The notes: generated by a model not told the origin, from the letters alone. A DNA stretch of 26,575 nt from JAWXBR01 sp034440235 (GCA_034440235.1 JAWXBR010000030.1:1-26575); one strand, 5' to 3'. Shown: positions 15,738 to 23,944, numbered from the stretch's first letter. Numbers and translations: made by a program.

Positions 15738-16288
15738 TCATATAATGTGATTCGACATCGCACAACAATGCCAGTTGGTGTTAACTCGAGGTGGTTGGTT
15801 CCCGCCTCCTGACTTGTTGTTGGCTTACTAGCATTATCCTGAATAAGAGAGCGGCTCTTAATCGACATCAGCGTTTTGCTCGCAATACTGTCTGATAGTT
15901 GTACATCGATCATCGTTGTCGGAATGGATTGTGGTATAAGGAGTGGACCGATGCGCACCGATGATTCGGAATAACCGTTCGGACGCCCTTCGAATGTTCC
16001 AACCGATGCTCGCATGATGTTGCCTGTGTTCGTGTCCACCACAATTGTGCCGTCCAAGCGAGTTCCGAAATATTCATAGGTCGATAGAAACGTAACGGCC
16101 GAGTCTGTTACAACCCACGGTTGTGTCGGCTGCACTGCATCGGCGCTGACAGTTACGGTAACGGCAAATAGCCGATCTTTTCGGCATACTCCGAAGTCCC
16201 GCCGTTTCGACTCGACGCATTGCGCGTCCACGCAAGCGCCTTCGGACCACTTGCTGAGAGTTCGAGCGTACGCACTCGATGCCACCAA
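15734..16288 (-). CDS. C-terminal part of a frameshifted secreted protein (reads on from 16842)
   Basis: This frame (first possible start GTG 16288) has no signal peptide, and its first ~40 residues (SKWSEGACVDAQCVESKRRD) look like out-of-frame translation. From about 16175 onward it becomes a plausible beta-rich secreted domain: DRLFAVTVTVSADAVQ, VVTDSAVTFLSTYEYFGTRL, GTIVVDTNTGNIMRASVGTF, TTMIDVQLSDSIASKTLMSI, NHLELTPTGIVVRCRI. I therefore read it as the downstream half of the gene starting at 16842, joined by a one-base shift near the A4 run at 16178-16181 (TTTT on the plus strand). It ends with TGA at 15734, overlapping the ATG of the serine hydrolase by four bases, which suggests one transcript and perhaps a partner or chaperone-like role. 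No family is recognised. Confidence 0.6.
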   Translation of the reverse strand: MVASSAYARTLSKWSEGACVDAQCVESKRRDFGVCRKDRLFAVTVTVSADAVQPTQPWVVTDSAVTFLSTYEYFGTRLDGTIVVDTNTGNIMRASVGTFEGRPNGYSESSVRIGPLLIPQSIPTTMIDVQLSDSIASKTLMSIKSRSLIQDNASKPTTSQEAGTNHLELTPTGIVVRCRITLYE

Positions 16289-16842
16289 GGCTTCAGTTCT
16301 AGTACAACTGCGATCGTTGTGTTGCTCTCGGGCACATCCACTACGGCATGCACTGGCTCATATCCGGTACGCCACGCCGTAACACGCAGTAGGGGTTTGT
16401 CAGCGATGCTGCCAAAGGGTCTGTGCGTTATGCTGCCCAAAGGTCTACCATTACTTGAGCGACGAGGCTGCATTCCGAACCCGCGCAGATCTCTATGAAC
16501 GACATAAACGACTCCATAAGAACTAAGCCATTGAATGCCATCGAGTGAAGGCGTTTGCACACCGCTAACGATAACGCGTCCTTGCAGATCGTATATATCT
16601 GCAGTGTATAACGCGGGATGTATTGGCTCGATATCAAGAACACCTGTTGGCGAGGATAAGCCTACGGGTAACGTAGTGACGGTCGTATCGAACTGCAACG
16701 CATCGCATTCAATACGTACTGAATCGAGCTCAACGATTATGCCATCGATGCTTCGGCTTGCGATTACGTCTATCTGTTGTGCAGCACACACACACGAAGC
16801 AATGGCCATGATGAGTAGGCATTTAATCATATTGTGCAACAT
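16153..16842 (-). CDS. N-terminal part of a frameshifted secreted protein upstream of the serine hydrolase
   Basis: The open frame encodes 229 residues from ATG 16842 (ATG 16830 also possible). MIKCLLIMAIASCVCAAQQ is a signal peptide. A stretch at ~residues 75-120 (YTADIYDLQGRVIVSGVQTP ... WLSSYGVVYVVHRDLRG) resembles the T9SS sorting-domain fold but sits near the N-terminus, where it cannot act as a C-terminal signal. Next is a PEGA-like strand pair (PLLRVTAWRTGYEPVHAVVD ... TTIAVVLELKPWW). The last genuine residues seem to be TLELSASGPKALAWTRN...GGTSEYAEK; after that the frame ends quickly as IGYLPLP-stop while the neighbouring frame continues sensibly. Restoring one A in the A4 run would give a single protein of about 369 residues ending at 15734. 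Either a true frameshift or a sequencing error. Confidence 0.65.
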   Translation of the reverse strand: MLHNMIKCLLIMAIASCVCAAQQIDVIASRSIDGIIVELDSVRIECDALQFDTTVTTLPVGLSSPTGVLDIEPIHPALYTADIYDLQGRVIVSGVQTPSLDGIQWLSSYGVVYVVHRDLRGFGMQPRRSSNGRPLGSITHRPFGSIADKPLLRVTAWRTGYEPVHAVVDVPESNTTIAVVLELKPWWHRVRTLELSASGPKALAWTRNASSRNGGTSEYAEKIGYLPLP

Positions 16843-16946
16843 ACATAGGACGCCGATATGCTAGTGCGTTCTATATGGGAATTACTGGCGGAACCGTTTG
16901 CGATCGCGCTGGTACGCGTACTACACAGTTTTAAGAAGGAATTACA

Positions 16947-17450
16947 ATGATCTATCGAACTCTCTTTATCGCATTGATGGTATTGCTTACGAGCTGTACA
17001 AAGGAACAAATCATCAATGCTGTTAGCAACGAAGACAACTCCTTCACGGTGAACGGCAGCGGCTACACAGCAGCTACGTTCAAAGGTTACGACCTCGATA
17101 CGGCGTCGCGTGCGCAAATGTCCGATACGACCGCTATCATTGGTTTCTCGGGGTTCACGAATACAACGGGTGAAGTGTTTGTAATAGGCCTGACGTGTGG
17201 CACAACTACTCCGGGTACATACACCGTAAACGCACTCAATGGCACAACCATCTCGCTGGTTACAAGATCGACCACTGGCACAACGCGCACATTAACTGCT
17301 ACGTCGGGCACAGTCTCGATAAGCGAATGGGGTGCTGTGGGCGGGGTTGTGAAAGGGACATTCTCGGGTTCGATGGTGCTTCCGACGGACGTTACAGCGC
17401 CCGTACTGGAGATAACCAACGGCAAGTTCGACGTCAAACGGGCGTCGTAG
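16947..17450 (+). CDS. Small surface lipoprotein, paralogue B
   Basis: The 167-residue product starts at ATG 16947 with a good AAGGA ribosome-binding site 7 bases upstream. MIYRTLFIALMVLLTSC is a lipoprotein signal with Cys17. The mature protein is threonine-rich and beta-rich: NSFTVNGSGYTAATFKGYDL, GFTNTTGEVFVIGL, PGTYTVNALNGTTISLVTRS, VSISEWGAVGGVVKGTFSGS, EITNGKFDVKR. It is a paralogue of the 12730-13236 lipoprotein and is transcribed divergently from the 16842 gene across a 104-bp gap. It probably sits on the outer membrane; no function is known. Its 3' end faces the DUF2071 gene 9 bases away. Confidence 0.8.
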   Translation: MIYRTLFIALMVLLTSCTKEQIINAVSNEDNSFTVNGSGYTAATFKGYDLDTASRAQMSDTTAIIGFSGFTNTTGEVFVIGLTCGTTTPGTYTVNALNGTTISLVTRSTTGTTRTLTATSGTVSISEWGAVGGVVKGTFSGSMVLPTDVTAPVLEITNGKFDVKRAS

Positions 17451-17459
17451 CGCGTCCCT

Positions 17460-18197
17460 TTAAGGCGCAAGCCTTAGCCCCTTCCTCACAACGATCTCAG
17501 ATCCGTCTGCTACGAATGCAGAGCGGGGTTTTTGTGCGAGGGCGTCGGTAAATGATGCGCCATAGACGTTTGCTACGTCGCAGTCGAGCGCTGCTTCGCT
17601 TGTTTGCCACAACTTCCAGCGCGGGTGTTCGACCTGGTACTCCATGGTACCACCGTCGCGTTGCTTGGTGTACCCCCAGTAGTGCTCGACTATAAAACCC
17701 TCTTCTGAATCGGGCGACGGAGTGTACGCGTCGCCGGTGATGCGCGCCTCAACAGAATTCCATTTGCTGGCATCCTGCCAACTATAGGCAACGATACTAT
17801 CGTGTTGCAACGTGTCGCCATCGGTCTTGCACACTGCACGCATTGGCATCGACACGTAGTTCTCATTGTACATCAACCGCGCTATGGTTGCGATGGCAAA
17901 TCGAGGAACGATTTCTTTTACGAAGACAACGCCGCGTTTCCATGTGTCGCCGTCTTTACGACGCGCATAGAAGCGAAGATTGACTTCCGGAAAGTTGACG
18001 TGAAAGGGAATGGGTACACCGAGGACCTTCGTGTTCAGAAACATGAATCCAACAACACTTACCAGCGCACGACCATCGAACAAGTCGAGCTCAGTGCCAA
18101 TAGGTATGTGCGGCGTTAGTGTAGCAGGGTCTATTTCATAGTTCAGCAACACAACGTGTCGCCACTGCGCAGTAAGGAATGATTGTTGCTGTTCCAT
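17460..18197 (-). CDS. DUF2071 / YqjF-like protein
   Basis: The 245-residue protein starts at ATG 18197. It matches the DUF2071 (YqjF) pattern throughout: FLTAQWRHVVLLNYEIDP, L.PHIPIGTELDLFDGRALV, SVVGFMFLNTKVLGVPIPFH, NFPEVNLRFYARR, KRGVVFVKEIVPR, and W..TSEAALDCDVANVYG towards the end. The family has an acetoacetate-decarboxylase-like fold; its physiological role is unclear. No signal peptide, so cytoplasmic. It follows the DinB-like gene by 28 bases on the same strand and is likely co-transcribed with it. The last codons and stop form part of a small perfect hairpin (TAAGGC-GCAA-GCCTTA, 17461-17476) without a T run. Confidence 0.88.
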   Translation of the reverse strand: MEQQQSFLTAQWRHVVLLNYEIDPATLTPHIPIGTELDLFDGRALVSVVGFMFLNTKVLGVPIPFHVNFPEVNLRFYARRKDGDTWKRGVVFVKEIVPRFAIATIARLMYNENYVSMPMRAVCKTDGDTLQHDSIVAYSWQDASKWNSVEARITGDAYTPSPDSEEGFIVEHYWGYTKQRDGGTMEYQVEHPRWKLWQTSEAALDCDVANVYGASFTDALAQKPRSAFVADGSEIVVRKGLRLAP

Positions 18198-18212
18198 GTG
18201 GTTCTATGATTT

Positions 18213-18230
18213 GCTAGCTATAGCGCTAGC
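18213..18230. repeat. Small inverted repeat GCTAGC-N6-GCTAGC at the DinB/DUF2071 junction
   Basis: Two GCTAGC copies (18213-18218 and 18225-18230) flank TATAGC and include the DinB stop codon. The 6-bp stem may fold in the mRNA between the two genes. There is no T run, so it is not a standard terminator; it may be chance. Confidence 0.3.
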
Positions 18231-18702
18231 TTTTATAGTACGCATACAATCTTCTTCCCATTGCAATCTGCGCGGCATGCCATGTATCGTGTCGGGCGCA
18301 CATAAGCACGAATTCCTGTAGTGTCATTCCACTTTTTGTTGTAAGATATCGGTCCTCGCGAATGTCCGATACACAACGTGCCAAATCTGTGTGTGCGGTT
18401 TGCAGTCGAGCGAGAAGATAAACAAGGTTAAGACTATCGAAATTCGCTGGTTGCGATTCGGTCGCATGGTCCCATTTTGTGATGACTCGTATGTAGCGTT
18501 CCGAGCATTCAATCATGTGGGCGATGTGCCAGAGGATGCTGCCGTTCGGAGGCCATCCTTCGTCTTTTTCGAGGTCGGCATACGAAGGGTGTTGCCAATC
18601 GGCTTCGACCTGCGTAAGGCCTGCTATCACAGGCGTGAACGCCTCCCACTTGTGCGACCAGGCGTCGTGGAAGGCCTGTACGAGAACGGATGTGCTGTTC
18701 AT
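18226..18702 (-). CDS. DinB-like metal-binding four-helix protein
   Basis: The 158-residue protein is mostly helical and has the DinB_2 signature: NGSILWHIAHMIECSERYI (candidate ligand H59), then TLQEFVLMCARHDTWHAAQIAMGRR with H138 and H142 in H-x3-H spacing. The three histidines fit the usual DinB metal site. Members of the superfamily include thiol-dependent S-transferases and other damage- or stress-related proteins; the substrate here is unknown. It starts at ATG 18702, precedes the DUF2071 gene by 28 bases (likely operon), and is divergent from the T9SS gene at 18787. Confidence 0.88.
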   Translation of the reverse strand: MNSTSVLVQAFHDAWSHKWEAFTPVIAGLTQVEADWQHPSYADLEKDEGWPPNGSILWHIAHMIECSERYIRVITKWDHATESQPANFDSLNLVYLLARLQTAHTDLARCVSDIREDRYLTTKSGMTLQEFVLMCARHDTWHAAQIAMGRRLYAYYKS

Positions 18703-18786
18703 GTTAGCATATTACAACACGTCGGTCCTTGGGCAATGGATATTGCCAAACTCCGTGGACTGTCCGATCAGTTATTCTAGGCGGTT

Positions 18787-21030
18787 ATGCTACGGTACGT
18801 ATGCCTTCTTTTTGCCGTAAATGCCATCGCTTTTGCGCAGCCCGCAAGGCTGTGGAAGCGCGACGGACACATCGCGCAAGCTAAAATGCTCGGATTCGAC
18901 AAGAGTCACCGCTTTGTCTACACGCACAGCCGCCGCACCATTCAAGGTGAAGGCATAACTGACTGGTTATACAAATGGGATGTCGACGGCGACACCGTAG
19001 TTCAACGTATGCAATTGCCCGGCGTGGCCAAGGCAATTGTTGATGACTCAACAATACTCGTTGAAAGAAATTATCCTAGCTATGTACTTGTGCGCATCAT
19101 TGATGGTAGCGTAAGGCTCGAGGCACCGCTCTACATGCCTATCGACTGGATAGACCCAACCTCTAGCATAGCGGTAGGTTGGCTTGGATATGGTGACACC
19201 ACTTCAATAATGTTGATCGATCTGAAAACCTTAACTGTTATTGCTAAGGGGCTTTGGGGATCTGGTCGCAAGTACATCGGCGCGTACGATACGAAGAACA
19301 AAATTCTTTACGGAGGTGATCGAGATGGGTACTTCGGGATGAATATGGCGTTAGAAAAAACGAGGTTGACCATTTCGGGTAGACCTAATGAGGGACTGAA
19401 TGATATCGAGGTTGTTGACGATGGGACACTGTTAATCTCACTCTCTGTTTACAACGATTCTACAAACAGAGTAATAGCTATCGATCCCTTAACTAGTATC
19501 CAGTTCTATTCTGTCGTAGTGCCGGGTCCGTTATACGCCAATTCTGCTCGAAGAGTAATCATCTCTGCTCCAGACAATCGCATTGTATTGAACCCAGGCT
19601 CTGGAGTATTAACAGTGCTGATGCGCAATCCGCTACGTATTGAAGGCACAATATCAACCAGCCATATTTTCGACCCAATCATCGTTCATAACGCAGACTC
19701 TGTCTACGTCGGCACCACAAAATGTGCAATCACATTGTTTAATCCACGCACTCTTGTATCCGAAGAAATATTGCCGCAACGGCACGTAGTGTTATCGGGC
19801 ACTCAACTACATGATGGACGTCTCGCAATTAGTCAACTCTATCTTGACCCGCAGATCATTTCTGTCAAAGACGGCAACGATGTTCAACCGCTATGGACAT
19901 ATCAACCATGGGTATCACAGCATGGAGATAAGTTCACAATAATAGCAGCGAGCAACGCTCCAGTCGTAGCCATTGCAAATGCGCGTATGTGTCGCTTGAT
20001 ACAAACAAATGATACCACAACGCTTTGTACGATACGAGCTGAAGGAGATATCATAACGGGAAGTATCGGTGCGTTTGAAACTGCGTGGATCAATTCATTG
20101 GGTACCCAGGCTGCCATTCAGTTTGTATCAACCCCTAGCATAAGAATTAGCTATCACAGATACCTGGGATGTTACAGATCTGAACAACCATGCAGCGATT
20201 ACTTACTTCCACTAATAACTCGCACCAATTCCGGAGCAAGTGTGAGTAGTATCGAGGAAAATTCATACAATACGATGCAGATTAACAAGTTGTTGATATC
20301 TGCATCGGGTGAGTCCATAATGATATCGATTACCGACAGAGACAGTAAGGACACAGCGCGGCAAACAAGCGATACGAACGATGTTTACCTATACTCACCG
20401 TTCAACCAACTACGGCGTTCGTTTCAGGCAGCGACAATTGGATTGTTTCTTACAGGGGACACGAGGATTGTGGTGGATGATTCGAGCGGTCTGGCTTTTG
20501 CGGACGTTGATGACACCTTGTCGTATAACGTCGTCAACCTCGGTCTTCGTCACCTCCCGCTTGCAGTGATGCACGGCACGCAACGAGTAATAACGTACAC
20601 CGACAAAACGCTACAATGTGTTGATGTTGACAATGGCACTGTGCTTTGGTCGATGCCTGTTGCGTCACAGCCAACGAATATTCTGGTCGACCGCACCGAC
20701 CGATGGTTTCTGTGTACGTATGCAGATGATTACGTCGAGATGTTTGCGCTGGACACAACAGTAAGTGTTTCAGAAGCCATAAACACACGCAATGAACTAG
20801 TCGTTTCGCCAAACCCGGCGAACGAGACCCTTAGCCTTAGAGCCCCTTTCCCGATTAGCGAGTATGCATTGTATGATGTGCTTGGCAACATGGTGATGTC
20901 GGCGAGTGTTGAGTCTGCCACTACCATGCATTCGGTAAACATCGAGTCACTGCCGAGTGGCACCTACGTGTTAAGTGTGACTGCTATGATGAGGCGCGCC
21001 ACGGCCATAGTCCAGAAGCGTGGGCAGTAG
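18787..21030 (+). CDS. T9SS-exported beta-propeller-like protein (paralogue B)
   Basis: The protein has 747 residues from ATG 18787. MLRYVCLLFAVNAIAFAQ is a signal peptide. The body has repeated four-strand segments of WD/PQQ-propeller style (KMLGFDKSHRFVYTHSRR, DWLYKWDVDGDTVVQRMQL, KTLQCVDVDNGTVLWSMPVA, NILVDRTDRWFLCTYADDYV). The C-terminus (LVVSPNPANETLSL ... YALYDVLGNMVMSASVE ... IESLPSGTYVLSV) is a T9SS sorting domain. It is a paralogue of the 7823-9958 protein: the openings (ARLWKRDG / STLWEKW) and the last propeller blade line up, although overall identity looks low. It is expected outside the cell. Function is unknown; a sensor, carrier or scaffold role would be a guess. Confidence 0.87.
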   Translation: MLRYVCLLFAVNAIAFAQPARLWKRDGHIAQAKMLGFDKSHRFVYTHSRRTIQGEGITDWLYKWDVDGDTVVQRMQLPGVAKAIVDDSTILVERNYPSYVLVRIIDGSVRLEAPLYMPIDWIDPTSSIAVGWLGYGDTTSIMLIDLKTLTVIAKGLWGSGRKYIGAYDTKNKILYGGDRDGYFGMNMALEKTRLTISGRPNEGLNDIEVVDDGTLLISLSVYNDSTNRVIAIDPLTSIQFYSVVVPGPLYANSARRVIISAPDNRIVLNPGSGVLTVLMRNPLRIEGTISTSHIFDPIIVHNADSVYVGTTKCAITLFNPRTLVSEEILPQRHVVLSGTQLHDGRLAISQLYLDPQIISVKDGNDVQPLWTYQPWVSQHGDKFTIIAASNAPVVAIANARMCRLIQTNDTTTLCTIRAEGDIITGSIGAFETAWINSLGTQAAIQFVSTPSIRISYHRYLGCYRSEQPCSDYLLPLITRTNSGASVSSIEENSYNTMQINKLLISASGESIMISITDRDSKDTARQTSDTNDVYLYSPFNQLRRSFQAATIGLFLTGDTRIVVDDSSGLAFADVDDTLSYNVVNLGLRHLPLAVMHGTQRVITYTDKTLQCVDVDNGTVLWSMPVASQPTNILVDRTDRWFLCTYADDYVEMFALDTTVSVSEAINTRNELVVSPNPANETLSLRAPFPISEYALYDVLGNMVMSASVESATTMHSVNIESLPSGTYVLSVTAMMRRATAIVQKRGQ

Positions 21031-21050
21031 CGGGCATTTATCAGTTGAGA

Positions 21051-21167
21051 TTACTTCAGCTGGAGTGCCGGGCTCATTGTACGGTTTTTGTGTTTGCGTG
21101 TCCACCACATGGAATTACTATCGGTGAAGGTGAATGAACGGACATGTAAATACACAGCGTTGTGCAT
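21051..21167 (-). CDS. Possible 38-aa peptide or gene remnant (doubtful)
   Basis: A short frame from ATG 21167 to TAA 21051 reads MHNAVYLHVRSFTFTDSNSM, WWTRKHKNR, then TMSPALQLK. The frame stays open about 11 codons further upstream without another ATG. The composition (aromatic/polar alternation, WW pair) looks more protein-like than chance in this intergenic gap, resembling the end of a beta-rich secreted protein, but there is no ribosome-binding site, no signal peptide and no recognised family. It may be a remnant or nothing. Confidence 0.2.
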   Translation of the reverse strand: MHNAVYLHVRSFTFTDSNSMWWTRKHKNRTMSPALQLK

Positions 21168-21265
21168 CCAAGCCACATACGTAATCCACGATTTCGTTAC
21201 TCAATAAATTCTGCGCAACTTCGTGAGGCCCTGCGCTGTTTATCCCTCATTGTATTATTGTGCCT

Positions 21266-22828
21266 ATGCTAAGACTACCATCCATTCCATTTACACACGT
21301 ACGCAACGATATCCCGGCGGGTATTGTAGTCTTTCTCGTCGCGCTGCCCCTCTGTTTGGGGATTGCTCTTGCCTCTGGCGCCCCCTTGTTTGCAGGAATC
21401 ATTGCAGGGATCGTAGGGGGCATTGTAATCTCTCTGTTCGGGGGATCAGAGCTTAGCGTTTCGGGTCCGGCAGCAGGTCTAACGAGCATTGTACTGGGCT
21501 CGATTGCGACGCTCGGCGATTACCGGATATTCCTTGTAGCTGTGGTGTTGGCCGGACTCATGCAGGTTGTTATAGGCTTGATACGAGCTGGCACGTTGGG
21601 CAACTACATTCCGAACAGCGTTATTAAGGGAATGCTCGCGGCCATTGGCATTATCATTATTCTGAAGCAATTGCCACACGCGGTTGGATATGATGCTATG
21701 TCGTTTATGGATGAAGAGAGTGCGTTTGCGGGGTGGGAGTGGACACATATATTTACCGACCCGATTACCGCCCTCACCTTCATTAGTCCGGGCGCAATTA
21801 TTATCGTGGTGGTTTCGCTCGCCATTCTGTTGTCATGGGAAATTAAGGCATTCAAAAAACAACGATGGACAACATTAGTACCCGCTGCACTTGTTGCTGT
21901 CGTTGTAAGCATCGGCTTGAATGAACTCTTTGCAAGTGTTGCTCCGACACTTTACCTCTCTGCCGAACGCAATCATCTAGTAGAACTGCCCGTCCCAGAG
22001 TCCTTTTCTGCATTCTTATCCCAGTTTATGTTTCCGGACTTCTCGGCAATCGGGATAGGGGCCGTATGGATGGCAGCACTCACCATAGCCGCCGTTGCAA
22101 GCGTGGAAAGTGTTCTGTCCGTAGAAGCCGTTGACAAGATGGATCCTGAGAAACGGATATCGAATCTCAACCGAGAGCTTGTAGCACAGGGCATCGGGAA
22201 TACAGCAAGTGGTTTGTTAGGTGGCATACCCGTAACAAGCGTTATCGTTCGGTCATCTGCCAACGCATATGCTGGAGGTAGAACACGTCTATCCTCGATC
22301 GTACACGGTGTCCTCCTGCTACTTAGCGTTCTGCTCATTCCCACATTGCTCAACAAACTGCCGTACGCGTGTTTGGCAGCAGTGCTTTTGGTTGTTGGCT
22401 ACAAGCTGAGCTCTATGAAGCTCATTCGAAAGACGTACAAAGAAGGAATAACGCAGTTTTTGCCGTTTATCGTTACAACGGTTGTGGTTGTGGCAACCGA
22501 CATTCTTACAGGAGTTGGAGTCGGCATTCTTGTTAGCATCTACTTTGTAATGAAGAGCAATAAACGTGATGCTGTTACACTGGTAAACGAAGGTAACGCA
22601 TGGCTTCTTCGGTTTAATAAGGACTGTTCCTTTGTCAACAAGGCCACTTTAAAGGACAACCTTCGGAGCATACCAGAAGGAGCGAACCTTATTGTTGATG
22701 GTAAAAAGGCATTGTATGTCGACCACGATATCTATGAGACGCTCTACGAATTCGAACAATCGGCCATATCAAAGAACATTACAATTGAGTACCACAATCT
22801 TCACGGCAAAGACCGTGTTAGGAACTAG
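21266..22828 (+). CDS. SulP-family inorganic anion transporter (likely bicarbonate)
   Basis: The 520-residue integral inner-membrane protein starts at ATG 21266 (an in-frame GTG lies at 21260). It has the SulP features: DIPAGIVVFLVALPLCLGIA at the start (TM1, substrate region), SGAPLFAGIIAGIVGGIVIS, SVSGPAAGLTSIVLGSIA, then a run of hydrophobic helices to about residue 430, with NRELVAQGIGNTASGLLGGI and PVTSVIVRSSANAYAGGRTR in the conserved region. The last ~80 residues (KDCSFVNKATLKDNLRSIPE ... ANLIVDGKKALYVDHDIYET) form a short STAS-like cytoplasmic domain. A beta-carbonic anhydrase gene follows after 3 bases. This pairing is known for bicarbonate-type SulP transporters, so HCO3- uptake or exchange is the best guess; sulfate cannot be excluded. 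Confidence 0.92.
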   Translation: MLRLPSIPFTHVRNDIPAGIVVFLVALPLCLGIALASGAPLFAGIIAGIVGGIVISLFGGSELSVSGPAAGLTSIVLGSIATLGDYRIFLVAVVLAGLMQVVIGLIRAGTLGNYIPNSVIKGMLAAIGIIIILKQLPHAVGYDAMSFMDEESAFAGWEWTHIFTDPITALTFISPGAIIIVVVSLAILLSWEIKAFKKQRWTTLVPAALVAVVVSIGLNELFASVAPTLYLSAERNHLVELPVPESFSAFLSQFMFPDFSAIGIGAVWMAALTIAAVASVESVLSVEAVDKMDPEKRISNLNRELVAQGIGNTASGLLGGIPVTSVIVRSSANAYAGGRTRLSSIVHGVLLLLSVLLIPTLLNKLPYACLAAVLLVVGYKLSSMKLIRKTYKEGITQFLPFIVTTVVVVATDILTGVGVGILVSIYFVMKSNKRDAVTLVNEGNAWLLRFNKDCSFVNKATLKDNLRSIPEGANLIVDGKKALYVDHDIYETLYEFEQSAISKNITIEYHNLHGKDRVRN

Positions 22829-22831
22829 CTC

Positions 22832-23470
22832 ATGGAAGATTACAAGCGCCTTCTCCTAAACAATAAAGCCTGGGTTATTGATAGACTCAACATTCAAGCT
22901 GATTTCTTTGCGAAGATGGGTGAGGGGCAAGAACCGAAGTTCCTATGGATAGGCTGCTCGGACAGTCGTGTGCCTGCAGAGGAAGTAACAGGTTCTGGTC
23001 CGGGAGAAATCTTCGTACATCGCAATGTCGCCAACCTGGTTATCTCCACAGACATAAATGTGTTGAGCGTCATACAGTATGCTGTGGAGGTGCTTGAGGT
23101 AGAGCACATTATTGTATGCGGACACTATGGTTGCGGTGGGGTACGCACCGCACTAAATCGAACGAATCACGGCTTGATGAACATGTGGCTGCGGCATATT
23201 AAAGATGTTTATCACACCAACGCAGAAGAACTAGACGCAATACCAGACGACACACTACGATTTGAGCGCCTCGTAGAATTGAATGTCTTAGCGCAGGTAG
23301 AGCACCTATCAAAGATTTCATTCGTCCAACGCGCATGGAAAAAACGAAAGAGTCCGACACTGCACGGTTGGATTTACGATGTCCACAGCGGCCACCTAAA
23401 AGACCTGATAAAGGTTGAACCGGGACAGCTACCGCACGGCATCTATGTGTACGACCTCGGAGACGAATAG
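22832..23470 (+). CDS. Beta-carbonic anhydrase
   Basis: The 212-residue cytoplasmic zinc enzyme interconverts CO2 and bicarbonate. Zinc ligands and the catalytic dyad are all present: C42-S-D44-S-R46 in WIGCSDSRVPAEEV, and H98-Y-G-C101 in VCGHYGCGGV. GEIFVHRNVANLV and VLSVIQYAVEVL are standard for the family, and the length is normal. The ATG at 22832 is 3 bases after the SulP stop, with AGGA 8 bases upstream inside the end of the SulP gene, so the two genes are surely one operon. Together they would bring in bicarbonate and equilibrate it with CO2 for carboxylation reactions or pH control. Confidence 0.97.
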   Translation: MEDYKRLLLNNKAWVIDRLNIQADFFAKMGEGQEPKFLWIGCSDSRVPAEEVTGSGPGEIFVHRNVANLVISTDINVLSVIQYAVEVLEVEHIIVCGHYGCGGVRTALNRTNHGLMNMWLRHIKDVYHTNAEELDAIPDDTLRFERLVELNVLAQVEHLSKISFVQRAWKKRKSPTLHGWIYDVHSGHLKDLIKVEPGQLPHGIYVYDLGDE

Positions 23471-23482
23471 GCGAATCGGCGA

Positions 23483-23944
23483 CTACGTGTTTGGGTATGC
23501 AGGCTGATAAGCAATCTCTTCAACGTTCCAACCTGCACGCTTAGCACCTGCTTGATACGTGCTCTCGAGAAATTCCAACAGTGCTTCACGTGGCGAAGCG
23601 CTGTTTCGAAAGTCTTCCTACCTAAACAGCGCCATTGCACCACCGCGAAGCGTTATCCATTTTGCGTCGGCCGGACGTAGTGGTTCGCTCATCAGATCGA
23701 CCGGTTCTGGTGCCGTATACGCATAGAATGCGGGCTCTGGTGTGTAGCCGTCACCTGCCCAGAAACCAAAGCTGATTACCTCGTGCGAATACGCTTCGCG
23801 TTCTACCTCGCCCGCCCCTTCACGTGCGGGCACGCGCTTGCCCGAAAACCGCGTCAATGCAAGATCGAACGAATGCCAGAACATGTGTACCGGCGTGCTC
23901 TTGCGGCTTGGTTGCTTTGCATGTTTATATCCAAAATAGAATCT
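23483..23944 (-). pseudogene. Decayed DUF5996 gene (N-terminus lost, internal amber stop)
   Basis: One reading frame carries KSTPVHMFWHSFDLALTRFS, AYSHEVISFGFWAGDGYTPE, AFYAYTAPEPVDL and PADAKWITLRGGAMALFR, then TAG (23618-23620), then EDFRNSASPREALLEFLEST, YQAGAKRAGWNVEE and a final TAG at 23483. This is the C-terminal half of the DUF5996 family, which from memory is about 300 residues and often reads LPYDDVR where the TAG stands, so a Tyr codon probably became a stop. Upstream the frame is open only to a TGA near 23960, and the N-terminal half is absent because the metalloprotease gene begins there on the other strand. It is non-functional unless an intact copy exists elsewhere. Function of the family is unknown. 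Confidence 0.75.

Noticed and set aside
16170..16190. Programmed -1 ribosomal frameshift at the GAAAAG run
   Set aside because: The site does not follow the X XXY YYZ slippery pattern and no downstream pseudoknot was evident; an indel in the A run is simpler.
17460..17476. Hairpin TAAGGC-GCAA-GCCTTA between converging genes as a terminator
   Set aside because: The stem is only 6 bp with no T run on either strand. The GNRA-type loop is notable but not enough to call a terminator.
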